Shown here in pieces: positions 9,654 to 20,140 of a stretch of DNA of 64,000 nucleotides. Source of the stretch: Ectobius pallidus. Its lineage: Eukaryota; Arthropoda; Insecta; Blattodea; Ectobiidae. The DNA lies in the NCBI GenBank assembly GCA_964059195.1, contig CAXKWD010000007.1:22641023-22705022 (forward strand), in the 5' to 3' direction. The position numbers were made by a program, and so were the translations under genes. How positions within the stretch are numbered: the stretch's first letter is position 1; each line of letters begins with the position of its first letter. The notes beneath the pieces were generated by a model. The model did not search any database. It was given only the letters and a program-made list of their open reading frames with translations, and was not told the DNA's origin.

Positions 9654-11494
9654 CAGGGCCGTAGCTAGGCGGTGGCTAGGTGGGCGACCGCCAAGGGCGC
9701 AGGGTCGAAGGGCGCAAAATTAACCATGAAAAATCCTGCTTTTTTTAGGCTGGTGCAATTTATCAAGCAATATAAATTCCACGTTACTGGAAGAAATCTT
9801 TCAGGTTATTAAAAATTAATGCACGTGAACTAGCTATATACCTATAGTATTATGCCGATTGTCTACAAGCAAAAAGCAGTCATGCAACGTCCTTTAATTA
9901 ACACGAATCATATTGACAGAGTAAAACATAAATCATGAACAGTATGGAAAGATATAACGACAATGAAAATTAATATGTACGTTATTATTGTGATGAAAGT
10001 GGTTCAACTCAATCCCTTTCCAGCTGATTGTCGTCCTCAGTGCTACTACTGTCGGCAGGATTGATTACAAAGCGATCAACAATGGCATCGCTAATACTGT
10101 TACATGCTACATGCAAAAATGACTGACCAACTATATTATTACAACAGAAAAAGCCGAATGTGCAGATCTCAATTCCTTTTGTTATTACTATTTTATTATA
10201 AATTAAGTGTGAACTAAAATTTCTTATTTTAAAAATGTTTAGTTTTTTAAATCACACAATGTATTAATGTACATTAAAATTAATTTCTGTAACTTTACAT
10301 TGAATAATGTGTTGTGATCCGCGGCCGATGCACGCTCTGCCAGCTGGCAGTACACATGCTGTTTGTTTTGATCAAGTTCCCTTCTAAGGCCGGCGCTGAT
10401 ATTATAGTCGCTGCTATTATTTTTAATTATATTATACTGTATTATTATTAGGGCCCGGATTCTGATGACCTGAAATTGTTTGAAAAATTACCTATAAAAT
10501 GACCCCAAAATTTAAAGAAAATGACTTAGTAATTATAAAAAATTACCTAAAAACTGATATTTTATTTATAAAAAATTATTATTGTACACACAAAATTATA
10601 GAATAATTTGTACATAATTGTTAAAACCTTAAATTCAGAGAGGATGTTGTAGGTCTAAAAAACTTTGATTTTTGCTGTGAATATTCTTTCCTTACGGAAA
10701 TTTATACTGGCACTGAGGCACTGGCGAGTCAAACTTCAGCATTTCCTTTTGCGGTCTGCCGGATTATATTGTTTATTGAGGGTAAACAGTAGTTTGCACT
10801 CTCAAATACAAGCAGGTGGCAGACTCTGGTGCCAAGTCAATCTAATAACAACAGTAATGTAATACAACATTTTGGCGTTCCTTCGATTCTCGTTTCCGAC
10901 TGAGACTTGACAACACTTAAACATAGGGTGTGTCCTTCTTGCATTAAACAAACACTTCAAAGACAGCACCGCTGGGGACGAAATAAATTACCTAAAAATA
11001 TAAAATTGCATACAATGTCAAAAAATGACCTAATAAAAATGCATTTCTATAATCTAGAGGCCATGATTATGATTTATCTAAAAATTGGCAATGTCTATGC
11101 AGCATCAATATAGAAGATGACATGTCATTAGAATCCGGCTCTGATTATTATTGTATTTTTTAACTAAGCGATTTTTAAATTGAACAGTGAAACAATATTA
11201 ATGTTTGTGTTTTTTCGTCTCTTGTTGATGTTGGTGTTGCTTCTGTTGTATAGGTAAGAATGATTTCAGTAAAAAAATGTGCCAACTAAAACTACCATGA
11301 CCATCATAGCTTAGTCTACATTATTAGTTTTGATCTATTAGGCAGTGGTTTTTTAAAGAAATGGGACCAAAAAAATCCTCCTGCAAGCGAATTTAAGAAA
11401 ATCAGTTTTACAGAAATTTTAAAAAAATGTTCATTTGGGGGGCGCAGATTTGTTAAACTCGCCAAGGGCGCAGAAGGACCTTGCTACGGCCCTG
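9654..11494. mobile_element. hAT-like non-autonomous element with exact 8-bp TSD CTTTGATA
   Basis: The left end CAGGGCCGTAGCTAGG and right end CCTTGCTACGGCCCTG form the terminal inverted repeat. CTTTGATA flanks it exactly at 9646-9653 and 11495-11502. Subterminal GCCAAGGGCGCAG occurs near both ends. An inverted, shorter copy of the same family is at 50705-51290. No transposase frame remains. Without the nested insertion the element is about 1.13 kb. The 8-bp duplication and CAGGG...CCCTG ends are standard hAT signs. Confidence 0.88.
10449..11143. mobile_element. second hAT-like element nested inside, TSD ATTATTAT
   Basis: The ends are TAGGGCCCGGATTCTGATGA and its inverse TCATTAGAATCCGGCTCTG. 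They are flanked by ATTATTAT at 10441-10448 and 11144-11151. The right subterminal block AGATGACATGTCATTAGAAT recurs at 14092-14260, so this is a multicopy family. Two short open frames inside (65 and 68 codons) carry no transposase motif. Confidence 0.8.
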
Positions 11495-11502
11495 CTTTGA
11501 TA

Positions 11503-11909
11503 CACCATCTTTTTTTCTCTCTTGATGTAACTTATGTTAAGTCTGATCTGAAAGTAGATAGCTTATCATATCATATAAGTTACCTGACTGACAATATAAA
11601 CTGGTAATTTAGTGTATTTAAAAGTTCAATATTTAAAAATATCTAAGTTATAATATCACCTTTGCTTCTAGTGTTATCACGCTGCAATTCTGAATTACAA
11701 CTCAGGATAGATATCTCTGCTGGTGTCGTGTTTACGAACTATCTTCCTCAACAGTGATGCCATCGCACTGTGCAGTACACTCTAAACTCAGACGCCTATA
11801 AACTGATGAGTTGTCATTGTGTCATATTGCAGAAATCATCATCGTACGTAGGCCTTACTCATGGGTTCAATAGCTCCAATTCAAGATTAAATACTGCAAG
11901 TATTTCTAA
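11503..11909. other. no recognised feature
   Basis: AT-rich flank between the hAT-like element and the next LINE fragment. No open frame with a motif. Confidence 0.45.
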
Positions 11910-12708
11910 TGAGGACTAGCTATTTACTTTAAGTTTTGCGGATGACCAGGTGATTTTTGCTCAGGACGCTCAAGATTTGGATTTCACGATAAGAAGACAG
12001 TAGCATGTATGCAATACCTGGAATATGGAATGACCATAAATATAATTTAAAAGCCAAATATTTGGTCACTAACTCAAGGGATAAGCAATGCATTTCAAAT
12101 ACTGAGGGAGAGAAAATTGAATAGGTAGATGAATTTATTTATTTAGGCACTTTGGTTACTGGGGATGGAATTGGATTAGAAGATACTAGAACACGTATTG
12201 AACAAGCAAGCAGAGTTTTGGGGTCCTTGAACTTAGTATGGTGGGATAAAAACATCTAGAAAAACTAAATTACATATGGGAAAAGCGTTAGTGGAAACTG
12301 TCCTCCGCTACAATAGTGAAGCCTGGATACTGAATGCAGAATACAAAGGGAAGATATCAGCAGTTGAAATGGATTACTTAAGAAGAAGTGCAGGAGTTTC
12401 AAGAATCCAAAAGATTAGGAATCTAGAGATAAGGAGAAGGATGGAAGCGGAGGAGACAGTCCTAGATAGAATTGAAATAAGAGGTTTAAGATGGTTTGGA
12501 CACATAAAGAGAATGGATCAGCATAGATAGCTGAATAAAATGCTTCAGTGGAAACCACCTGGAAGAGGAAGACGGGGCAGACCAAGAAGATCCTGGTAGT
12601 AAAGCATTAAAGAGATCATCGATAGGAGAGGACTCCAAGAAGAGGACACCTTGGATCGAGAAAGATGGCGATTAGGAATGGGAAGGCAGCAATAGCTGCA
12701 AAATCCCC

Positions 12709-12752
<44 letters not shown>
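11910..12752 (+). pseudogene. RTE-like LINE, 3' half, ending in a (CTA)n tail
   Basis: The plus strand reads FADDQVIFAQDAQDLDF (about 11937), the YADD/FADD catalytic box. Next come DEFIYLGTLVTGDG (about 12130) and an 84-codon clean frame at 12276-12530 (ETVLRYNSEAWILNAEYKGK, then LRWFGHIKRMD). These are the connection region and C-terminus typical of insect RTE-like endonuclease-reverse transcriptases. Stops and shifts occur before 12276. The copy ends in about 15 CTA units (12706-12752); a microsatellite tail is usual for RTE-type LINEs. The 5' part is missing. Confidence 0.78.
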
Positions 12753-12753
<1 letters not shown>

Positions 12754-13200
12754 TTTCTAAACACGAGACACTACTGTGAATGATATTCTGCCACAGATGG
12801 TACTTACTTCTCCTTTCCTGCTCACTCCCTGTGAGAACCTATATGCAAACGTAAACATTGACAGCAGCGCTCTTTGCCCAGTGGCATTCATACATATCCT
12901 GAGTTCCACAAATAAACATCTCTTTGTTATTAAAAAAATAAAGCTGCCTTGTATAAAAATAAGCCCTAAGAATTTATTTTGAACAATGAACACCCTATGT
13001 AGCCTATATTCATTGCCCTGCCCCAAATCATTATTGCCTATTATAGGAAATAATGTTACACCCAAGAAAAATACACATTACTTTCACTGGCCATAAAATG
13101 TTTAAAAATCTAAAAGTAAAGCAGAGCTTGTTAAGATGTCCGCCTAATTGTGATTTCAATTCAGACAAGAATCCACATCAACACCTAAAAATTTAGCAGT
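12753..13200. other. no recognised feature
   Basis: Frames of 68 and 102 codons overlap on opposite strands here. Neither shows a family motif and both are probably accidental. Confidence 0.4.
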
Positions 13201-13224
13201 TTTTTAACACTGAGATCTGCATTT

Positions 13225-13690
13225 CTAATATAACATAAGTCTATACAAGTCTTGACATCTATTAAAGAAGATAATAGTCGTTTTATCCATATTAACTAAT
13301 AAACTGTTTAAGGCACACCATTTCTTAAAATTATTAACAGAAGTGCACACTTTCATATAAAATTCCTCAACAGTCTCAGCAGTAACAAGAAAGCTGGTAT
13401 GGTCAGCATACATTATCAGAACTTCGGTATTTGTATTATATTCAAGGTCACTGACATATAAATTAAATAGGGGCCCAAGGGCAGATCCTTGTGGAACATC
13501 ATAGATGAGATCATATTCTTTCGACATTTTGATCAGAAGATCTCCTGGATTTTATAAAAGAAATAACTTAAATACGGTAAGTCATTTACAACACCTCTAA
13601 GACCCAGGTGCAATAATTTATGTTTCAAAAATTTATGTTCAATTGAATCAAAGGCGCTGAATAAAAAAAAAAAAAAAAGACTACCATCAA
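13225..13690 (-). pseudogene. LINE RT palm fragment (CR1/jockey-like) with YADD mutated to YADH
   Basis: On the minus strand a 100-codon frame holds DVPQGSALGPLFNLYVSDL, then MYADHTSFLVTAETVEEF and NNFKKWCALNSLLVNMDKT. These are RT motifs B, C and D in order, but motif C has His in place of the second catalytic Asp. Upstream in another frame (13550-13660), AFDSIEHKFLKHKLLHLGL supplies motif A. The fragment is short and frameshifted and cannot be active. A poly-T run at 13662-13679 marks its 5' edge. Confidence 0.8.
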
Positions 13691-13744
13691 TAATACTGCG
13701 ATAGGCCTATGTGGTCTCTATGAAATAAACAGAAGCTGTTTCAG

Positions 13745-14090
13745 TTTACTTTAAAACCATATTGGTGTACAATAAACTGCCAACAAAAATTCAAAATTTA
13801 GATATTAACATGTTCAAATGCAGACTATATAAATGGCTAGAAAAACATCCTTTCTATAAAATGAGTGATCTTGATATTGTTACTAAAGATGACATTTAAT
13901 TTTTAAAGACCTTTTTTCACTATTTCACTATTATTTAATTGTAGTAATGTCTTTTTCATATATGTGCTTTTTAACGTGTTCTTAAGTTATATGTCTATAT
14001 GTGTGTTTTAGTTGTAAAATCTTTTTTAACGAAGCCGATAGCAAACATGTGTTTGACTAATATGGTGGATTGGAAATAAATAAAATAAAA
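13745..14090 (+). pseudogene. LINE C-terminus and 3' UTR with A-rich tail
   Basis: The plus strand reads VYNKLPTKIQNLDINMFKCR then WLEKHPFYKMSDLD, ending at a stop near 13900. This is the conserved end of CR1/jockey-like RT proteins. About 150 bp of UTR follow, ending in GGAAATAAATAAAATAAAAC. The same ending is seen at 28140-28515 and, on the minus strand, near 19500. Confidence 0.7.
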
Positions 14091-14091
14091 C

Positions 14092-14260
14092 AATATCTGC
14101 ACTAGTGGACAACGTCTATGGTGTACCAGTTAAAAGATGACATGTCATCAAAATCAAAATTGCATGACTTTGTGCACACAAGTTCAGAATATCTGCACTA
14201 GTGGACAATGTCCATGGTGTACCAGTTAAAAGATGACATGTCATCAAAATCCGGGCCCTG
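14092..14260. repeat. right end of the nested hAT family with a 96-bp direct duplication
   Basis: AATATCTGCACTAGTGGACA through AAAAGATGACATGTCATCAA occurs at 14092 and again at 14188, a 96-bp period. The second unit runs into TCCGGGCCCTG at 14260, the same terminus as the element at 10449-11143. No matching left end was found, so this is a partial copy. Confidence 0.6.
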
Positions 14261-14445
14261 ATGATAATGAATGGTCACCGGAATGGGTACTAAATTTTAA
14301 CAATGTTTTAGCTTTTACTGTAGCCTATTCATTGAGGGATTTCACCCTATTATCTGTATCTGTATCTGGTAGGGCCTACCCTATGATCCCCAGGTGGGGC
14401 GAAGGGGGCCTCCAAGTGGAGGTTTCATTACCTATACTAATTTGG

Positions 14446-15708
14446 ATATGGGTCATTCTCCAGAAAAGGGCAGATTTCAATGTTAGAATTTTTTTAAAAA
14501 AATATTTTTTATTTTGGATCATGTAATTTTTTTATGTAATATTTCCTTCTGCAGAGTACTACTGAGGTACTTGCCCTACTTACCGAGTGGTATTTTGCAT
14601 TAAATTAACAAGGTTAGAAAATGGCGCATTCATGGAGGTGAGAAAATAGTATGAAATAGTAATTATAATAGAAGTTATATGAGAATTAGAATTAATTTAC
14701 TGTATTAAATGTTATCATGAAAATTAACAATATTTATTACCATACAAATGGATTAACACACAGCTTTTTACTTATTTTTATCTATGTTAAAATAGATTAT
14801 CACCTTAAGATCAAAACTTTATATCAAAACATGATATATTGTCATAAACTATTAGGCTATACCAGTAGCTTCTTTAAACAAAAATAAAAGATGCAGACAG
14901 TTAAATATGTCATCAATTACAACATTAATTACACCTCCATGGATAGGACTCGAGAGTAACAGTAATGGAGGTGAGATTTTTCTCTAATTTGTCAAACAGC
15001 TTGGGATCATTTGAGGTTAGAAAATCTCAGTTCAAGAGTTTAACTTAGCATTCCTTATTATTATAATTTGTAGCAAAAGTAAATATAAAAACATAGGCTA
15101 CAACTTTACCGTTAGGTGTAGGTAACGGAGGTGAGGAAGTCCAATTACCAACTCTGCATTTAGCCCTTTTACACAAACAAAACAACACTTAAAATCACAC
15201 TAACAGCTTGGCTTTATATAAATGATAAGAAAACTGCCAAAAGTTGGAGTCCAAGGAAAATAGAAAGACTACAGTGCCATATCTGTGGAAATAATTGAAC
15301 TTTTATATTGTTTCACGGAGGTGAGGTCTCACCTTGGGACAAGCATGTTTAGTGCAAAAAATTGTCTTTACAAAATGATATATTTTATTTTCAGTTATTA
15401 ATGACTCATTTTTTGAGCTGTTTGTTCTTGTTACAACACTAAAATGGAATAAAAATTAAAGCCTGTTGAATTATGAAAGAATGAAAATGACAAGTCAGGC
15501 ATTGGGACATGACACGGAGGTGAGATCTCACATACTGTGCCCTAAAATGCAGAAAATTGTAACTTTTGTTTAAAAAGTGGAATATGGGATCAAATAGACC
15601 TTATTTCAATCTAACTTATCATAATAATTCATAATCCATAAGTACTTATTTTACACCAGAAAATCAACTGCGACATGAATCTGCCCTTTTCTGGAGAATA
15701 ACCCATAT
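14446..15708. mobile_element. TA-type MITE (1.26 kb) with repeated motif ACGGAGGTGAG
   Basis: Left ATATGGGTCATTCTCCAGAA and right TTCTGGAGAATAACCCATAT pair over about 31 bp, through GGGCAGATT on the inner side. The interior has (A/C)(T/C)GGAGGTGAG at about 14632, 14964, 15125, 15316 and 15514. The last two extend into short palindromes (GTGAGATCTCAC). There is no transposase. The terminus is close to that of the element at 22365-23660, suggesting related families. Confidence 0.75.
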
Positions 15709-15721
15709 GCTTATTTTCCGA

Positions 15722-16018
15722 GAGAGGGTAGAGGGACAGGTGGTAAGCCCATCGCCTCGCAAACCCCCCTTTGGAAACTAAGTATTTCTTGGACGTGAAA
15801 GGGCCGAGAAATTTTGTCCAGAGGCTCTAATTTAGGCTTGGAGTTCTTTTACGTGCCGTAAATCTATGACACGGGGCCCCCAGCTTAAAGTCCCTCCCGG
15901 AGGACTCCGTGCCCAGGATTTTTACGTCCTGAAAAATCCAACGACCGCGGCCGGATTTGATCCCGCGCCCTGCGGATCTAGAGGCGGGCACACTACCTCT
16001 AGACCACCGCGGCCGACT
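15722..16018 (-). repeat. tRNA-derived SINE, family A, best copy
   Basis: On the minus strand the head reads GCCGCGGTGGTCTAGAGGTA, an A box, then GGGATCAAATCC, a B box. The body matches the copies at 2833 and 415. It is less mutated than those. It begins a few bases after the MITE end and stops just before the family B SINE. Confidence 0.85.
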
Positions 16019-16037
16019 CACCCAATTATGGCATGTT

Positions 16038-16344
16038 AAAAAAGTAAAGTATTCCCTATACAGGCCATGGAGGCCCAGAGGGATCCAGGAGGTTGAGGCT
16101 CCCAGATTTTAGACGTTCGGCACATGAAGGTGGTAAGGTTTTTCAGCCTTATGCACCGTCTGCCTTTACCCCCAGGATTGCTCCTGGTACTCATTTCTGT
16201 TAGAGGCTGAGTCGACCCCAGGGCCACAGTGCCACCAGAAGGATTAGGCCAGTTGAAAAACTCCAACGACCTCATCGGGTATCGAACCCGTGAGCTTCTG
16301 GTTTGTGGGGCAGCGCCTCAACCACTATGCTACGGTGTACCCCT
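16038..16344 (-). repeat. tRNA-derived SINE, family B, with 13-bp target duplication
   Basis: On the minus strand it starts GGGGTACACCGTAGCATAGT and has GGTTCGATACCCGATGAGGT as B box. The body matches 8499-8786. ATTATGGCATGTT flanks it exactly at 16025-16037 and 16345-16357, and an A-rich tail lies at the left end, as expected for LINE-driven insertion in this orientation. Open frames inside it are shadows. Confidence 0.9.
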
Positions 16345-16357
16345 ATTATGGCATGTT

Positions 16358-16704
16358 GCCAGGTGGTATCTTTCAGATCTTTGGCCACACAGGTCACACA
16401 TGCATCTTTGGTCAGTGCTGTTGTGGTTCTTGTTACAGCATAGGCCTATGTTGCTAGTGGAAACCATGAATGGCAAAACGTGTGATGATGTGAGTCTGCT
16501 CTTTGGTCCAGTTTCTCTCCAACATTGCATCTGTGACATAGAAGGCCGGGTCTATTTATTGCCTTTTTACTTTTCTTTGCTCTAAAAGTTTTGTGTAGGC
16601 TATGCTTTCATCGCTGGCAGCAGGATTTGAGTTCTGATGTCTTCGATATAGAATGTTTCCTTAGGCAGTTCATAAGTCATTCTTGATGGTCCAGTTTTCT
16701 CTAC
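16358..16704 (-). other. unassigned stretch with a Cys-containing minus-strand frame
   Basis: A minus-strand frame (16330-16539) includes DQRCMCDLCGQRSERYHLAT then CH. The CxCxxC...C spacing looks zinc-finger-like, possibly a remnant of a transposase C-terminus. The frame runs into the SINE, so its apparent end is false. I cannot name a family. Confidence 0.25.
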
Positions 16705-16722
16705 TCTTAGGACACTCTTAAG

Positions 16723-17050
16723 ACCGCTGGTGTGGTCTTGTGGTTAGCGTCACTGACTACAGATCCGCCGGCCCGGGTTCCATCCCCAGTACCTTCTTGG
16801 ATTTTTCTGAGGTAGGGAGGTCTAGAACGTAGTGCACTCAGCCTCGTGATTCAAATTGAGGAACTACTTGATAGAGAAGTAGCGGCTCTGGTCTTAGAAA
16901 CCACCATTAACTGCTGTGGGTGTCAGCATGCTGACCACATGCCCCCCAATCCTGCCATCTGCCTGTGGCACTGGTAGATGATGCAGCAGTTGGGTGGTAG
17001 GCCTTGTCCCTTCAGGGATGTAGCACCATGGAGTTTAGTTTTAGTTTTAG
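16723..17050 (+). repeat. tRNA-derived SINE, family C, with 18-bp target duplication
   Basis: The head reads GTGGTCTTGTGGTTAGCGTC (A box) and CCCGGGTTCCATCCCC (B box); the tail ends in TTTAGTTTTAGTTTTAG. TCTTAGGACACTCTTAAG flanks it exactly at 16705-16722 and 17051-17068. It is the most intact SINE in the window and apparently young. A decayed relative may be at 6190-6400. Confidence 0.9.
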
Positions 17051-17150
17051 TCTTAGGACACTCTTAAGGAAGTGGGACTTGACACTTTCTAGTTTTCTAG
17101 GTTATTTCACGACAGTTTGTTGCATAGGCCTAGACCATTTCCAGGTTGAA

Positions 17151-18064
17151 TCTCTATAACTTATATATATAAAAGGCTTTGTCCTGACTGACTGACTGAT
17201 TGACTGAATGACAGGAATCAACGTACAGCCTAAACTATAACAGGTAGAGACTTGGAATTTTGACAGTACCTTCGTTTCATAATGTAGGTGCTCACTAAGA
17301 AAGGATTTTGAAAAATTCTGATTCTAAATGCCAAAAATTAAATGTTTTTGAAAATACTTAATCCCTTTTTACATAGAATTATCAATTCCAAATCACAGAA
17401 TATATTGTTGCCAAATGGTATCAGGTGGGCTTGGAAGAAACAAATGAAATGCACTTTTGACAAATAAGAGAAGTTATCAAAATAATTCATGTTATAAATA
17501 AATATTACAGAATGAAATCCACTAAAATAATGGAATCACATAACTTTCTCTACCCTGGACATAGAGAAAACAAAACGAGGTACGGTAATGTGTATATTAT
17601 TATATTATATCGCAGGTTTTTGGAGAGAAACGTATGAAAGTGATAATGCTTTCTGTTTAATTTCATCCCCAAAACGGCTTTATGGTAAGTATGAAAGTGA
17701 TATTGCTTTCTGTTTAATTTCATCCCTAAAACAGTTTTATGATAACATGAGAGTGAGAAATAAAATTTTCCGCCTCGATATTACAATTTTATGTTACAGG
17801 AATTTCTGTTTTTTCTTATATGAACCCCTACCAGGCTTGCTGTGTACAAGCGATAGGATGCAGAATTCTACATCCTCTATGAGCCATAAAGAACTATATC
17901 AAGCGTTTTCTGAGGGAATAGTTTGAGTGTAATAAGTCGTTCTTCCTATTTCAGATTATAAATATCTGTATAAGGACCTAGAATTTAAAAATCGAAAGTC
18001 CTCCATAAGTTAATTTCCAATTACAACTTTAAAAACCCGGGCAACGCCGGGTCTTTTAAGCTAG
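17151..18064 (+). mobile_element. non-autonomous Helitron
   Basis: The 5' end TCTCTATAACTTATATATAT then AAAAGGC matches the usual TC start with a TATA-rich lead. The 3' end has the hairpin CCCGGGCAACGCCGGG followed after a few bases by CTAG, with T next (insertion between A and T). There are no inverted repeats or target duplication, as expected for Helitrons. No Rep/helicase frame is present. Inside, a 57-bp unit (GTATGAAAGTGATAATGCTT and on) is repeated in tandem at 17632 and 17689, giving a spurious 112-codon frame. Confidence 0.75.
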
Positions 18065-18507
18065 TGTTACTATATGGGAGAAATCACTGTTTTGAAAAGC
18101 GTAAGTGCTGTATGACAGATTTGGTAAGTTCTTTATGGTAAAGATTGCCCTTGTGGCTGCTGACTGCTCTTTCTTGTAGCCTACATGACATCTGGATGAT
18201 CTTGTCGTGCTCTGTAGGATAACTCCCAAGTATTTGAATTTATTTGTAGGCCTACTATTTCCAAGGGCTTGCTATTCAGGCTGAGGTTGTCCCTCATGGT
18301 GGTTTTCCCTCCCTTCCTAAATACCATTTGGATGGTCTTCTCTTGATTGATGGTGGGGTGGTTTTTCTTTACCATTCTTCTAGCTGTGTCAGTGCTGTTT
18401 GGAGTTTGTCTTTGTTTGTCGATCCCAGTGCCCTTAATATTAGGACCTCGGAGTAATTCCACTATGGTAGACCTACTAAAGTGGTAGGAAAATGATCCCA
18501 GTTGCAA
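18065..18507 (-). pseudogene. LINE fragment (R1/jockey-like), RT palm to thumb
   Basis: The minus-strand frame 18181-18507 contains DTARRMVKKNHPTINQEKT and QMVFRKGG then LSLNSKPLEIV, the RT stretch after the YADD box. A frameshift follows. In another frame nearer 18065, IFTIKNLPNLSYSTYAFQN continues the protein. It stops at the Helitron 3' end, so the Helitron may have landed in this LINE, but I could not recognise the continuation left of 17151. Confidence 0.6.
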
Positions 18508-18509
18508 TT

Positions 18510-19265
18510 CAGTCTATTCTCTTATTAATTTGGATATTTGCTCTAATTAAGCCAATACACATGAATAGCCTGTGTGCTGTTAAGGTAGACGCACCAGTCT
18601 TTGACACTTTAGTGATGAAATTTCTGCATTTTCTATGTTGTTATTAAACAAATTAAATTAAATAAGATCAGTATTGACTAATTGTTTGAGGTTTTATGAG
18701 TACTGTATGGTTGTCTTATAATTATTAATAACCTATATTAGGCCTAAATAAGTTATAATTCTTTTTGTAACACATGTTTGCTGCACTAGTCTTTGACACT
18801 GAAGATTTTAGCATGTACGGTACCATTCTTTGACGCTGTCCATGTAATTACCAGTCATTGACATTTATGTTCAGTCACTTTATAATCTATTAAACTTAGA
18901 AGATGATTAATGATAATATTAATGAACAACATTGTTTAACCTTTAATTTTGTTCATTATAATGATACTGGTGAGTGATTTCACAACCTTTAACAGAACAG
19001 CATTCTCATTCAAGGTGCAAAATGTAAGGGTTTTTAACAGTATTTCACTAAAGTTGAACACATATAGGCTATACATTATATCATATGCATGTTCCTATCA
19101 CCCTCACTGAAAGTCAATAAAGGTGCAATTCAATTATCTTTGTTTTGTATAGTTGAATAGCACTCCTTGGCTCTCTAAGCTTAATTACATAAATGGAAGT
19201 TTAAATGACAAATATTTGAAATTGACATGGAATGTCCAAGTTTACCTGGAGTGACTCATATGTTT
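18510..19265. repeat. region with four copies of ACCAGTCTTTGACACT
   Basis: The motif occurs near 18593, 18783, 18828 and 18850 with small changes (ACTAGTCTTTGACACT, ACCATTCTTTGACGCT, ACCAGTCATTGACATT). The right side, at about 19210-19235, carries TTGACATGGAATGTCC, similar to the terminus at 345. It may be another motif-bearing MITE, but I found no matching left inverted repeat. Confidence 0.35.
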
Positions 19266-19319
19266 AAGTAGGCCTAACTTATTGTTCAACCAATTAGGCC
19301 TACATGTATTTTTAAGCTC

Positions 19320-19500
19320 TATATTCTCTGTCCAATTTACAAGAAAGGGGATCCTTTTATTACCGGGTAGGCCTACTTCTAACTATAGGCCCATATCGCT
19401 CCTACCTATAATATCTAGAGTGTTTGAAAAAATTATATGCAGTAATCGAATCGAGCAATTTATGAAAAGCAGTAATATATTATCATCTTCATATTTATTC
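19320..19500 (+). pseudogene. LINE RT start fragment (CR1/jockey-like)
   Basis: The plus-strand frame holds NYRPISLLPIISRVFEKII then RIEQFMKSSNILSSS, the opening of the RT domain. It ends abruptly at about 19495, where the sequence becomes the C-terminus of a minus-strand LINE copy. The two are head to tail in opposite orientation and probably separate insertions. Confidence 0.7.
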
Positions 19501-20138
19501 CCATTTGTTTGTAGTATTTTGTAGTTTTTTGTAATCTGTGAGCTGGAATGTCTATTTTGTTAGAACTTCTTGTATGATGATTATGAATTTGCTGTCTCAT
19601 TTGGTACATATGTAAATTTTCTCTTATTAAACATAAAACATCATATATATATAAGTTAAATTAATGACAGTTAGAATCTCCATTTCTACAAATAGGCCTA
19701 ATGGTTTACAATGTTCCCTTACTTTCGCACCAGTCAATATTCTAACCGCTTTCTTTTGGATCATCAATACTTTATCAATTCTGGAACTAGGCCTACTTCC
19801 CCATAGTTTCAATCCATACCTCATTACGCTCTGAAAGAATGAGTAATAAGCCACACGTACATATTCTATTGGTATGATTTTTTTTTTAATTTGCCAGTAG
19901 ATACACCATGTTAGATAGTTTGCTACATATTAGTTCTATATGTGAATTCCAGGTAAGATGTCTGTCTAGAGTTATTCCTAGGAGTTTGACATTTTCAGTT
20001 GAGTTTGACAACACATCATCCTGATTTTTTAGACTAAAAAATATATTTTGTGTTTTATTTTCATTCATAAAAAATCAATTTATTTGAAACCATTGCTGTG
20101 CTTTTTTAGGGTGTTTTGAACTAAATCTGAAAGTATTT
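19500..20138 (-). pseudogene. LINE RT C-terminal half (CR1/jockey-like), minus strand
   Basis: Minus-strand frames 19886-20068 and 19627-19854 read STENVKLLGITLDRHLTWN then YSFFQSVMRYGLKLWGSRPS and DKVLMIQKKAVRILTGAK, the thumb and connection of this LINE class. A small frameshift separates them. DIPAHRLQKTTKYYKQMG follows at about 19530-19575. The RT palm of the same copy lies beyond the inserted element, at 21792-21950. Confidence 0.75.
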
Positions 20139-20140
20139 TA

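Noticed and set aside
12757..13065. 102-codon minus frame after the RTE-like LINE
   Set aside because: No motif, overlapped by an equally open plus frame, AT-rich background.
16229..16585. 118-codon plus frame as a gene
   Set aside because: Its first part is the family B SINE and its target duplication, so the frame is a composite.
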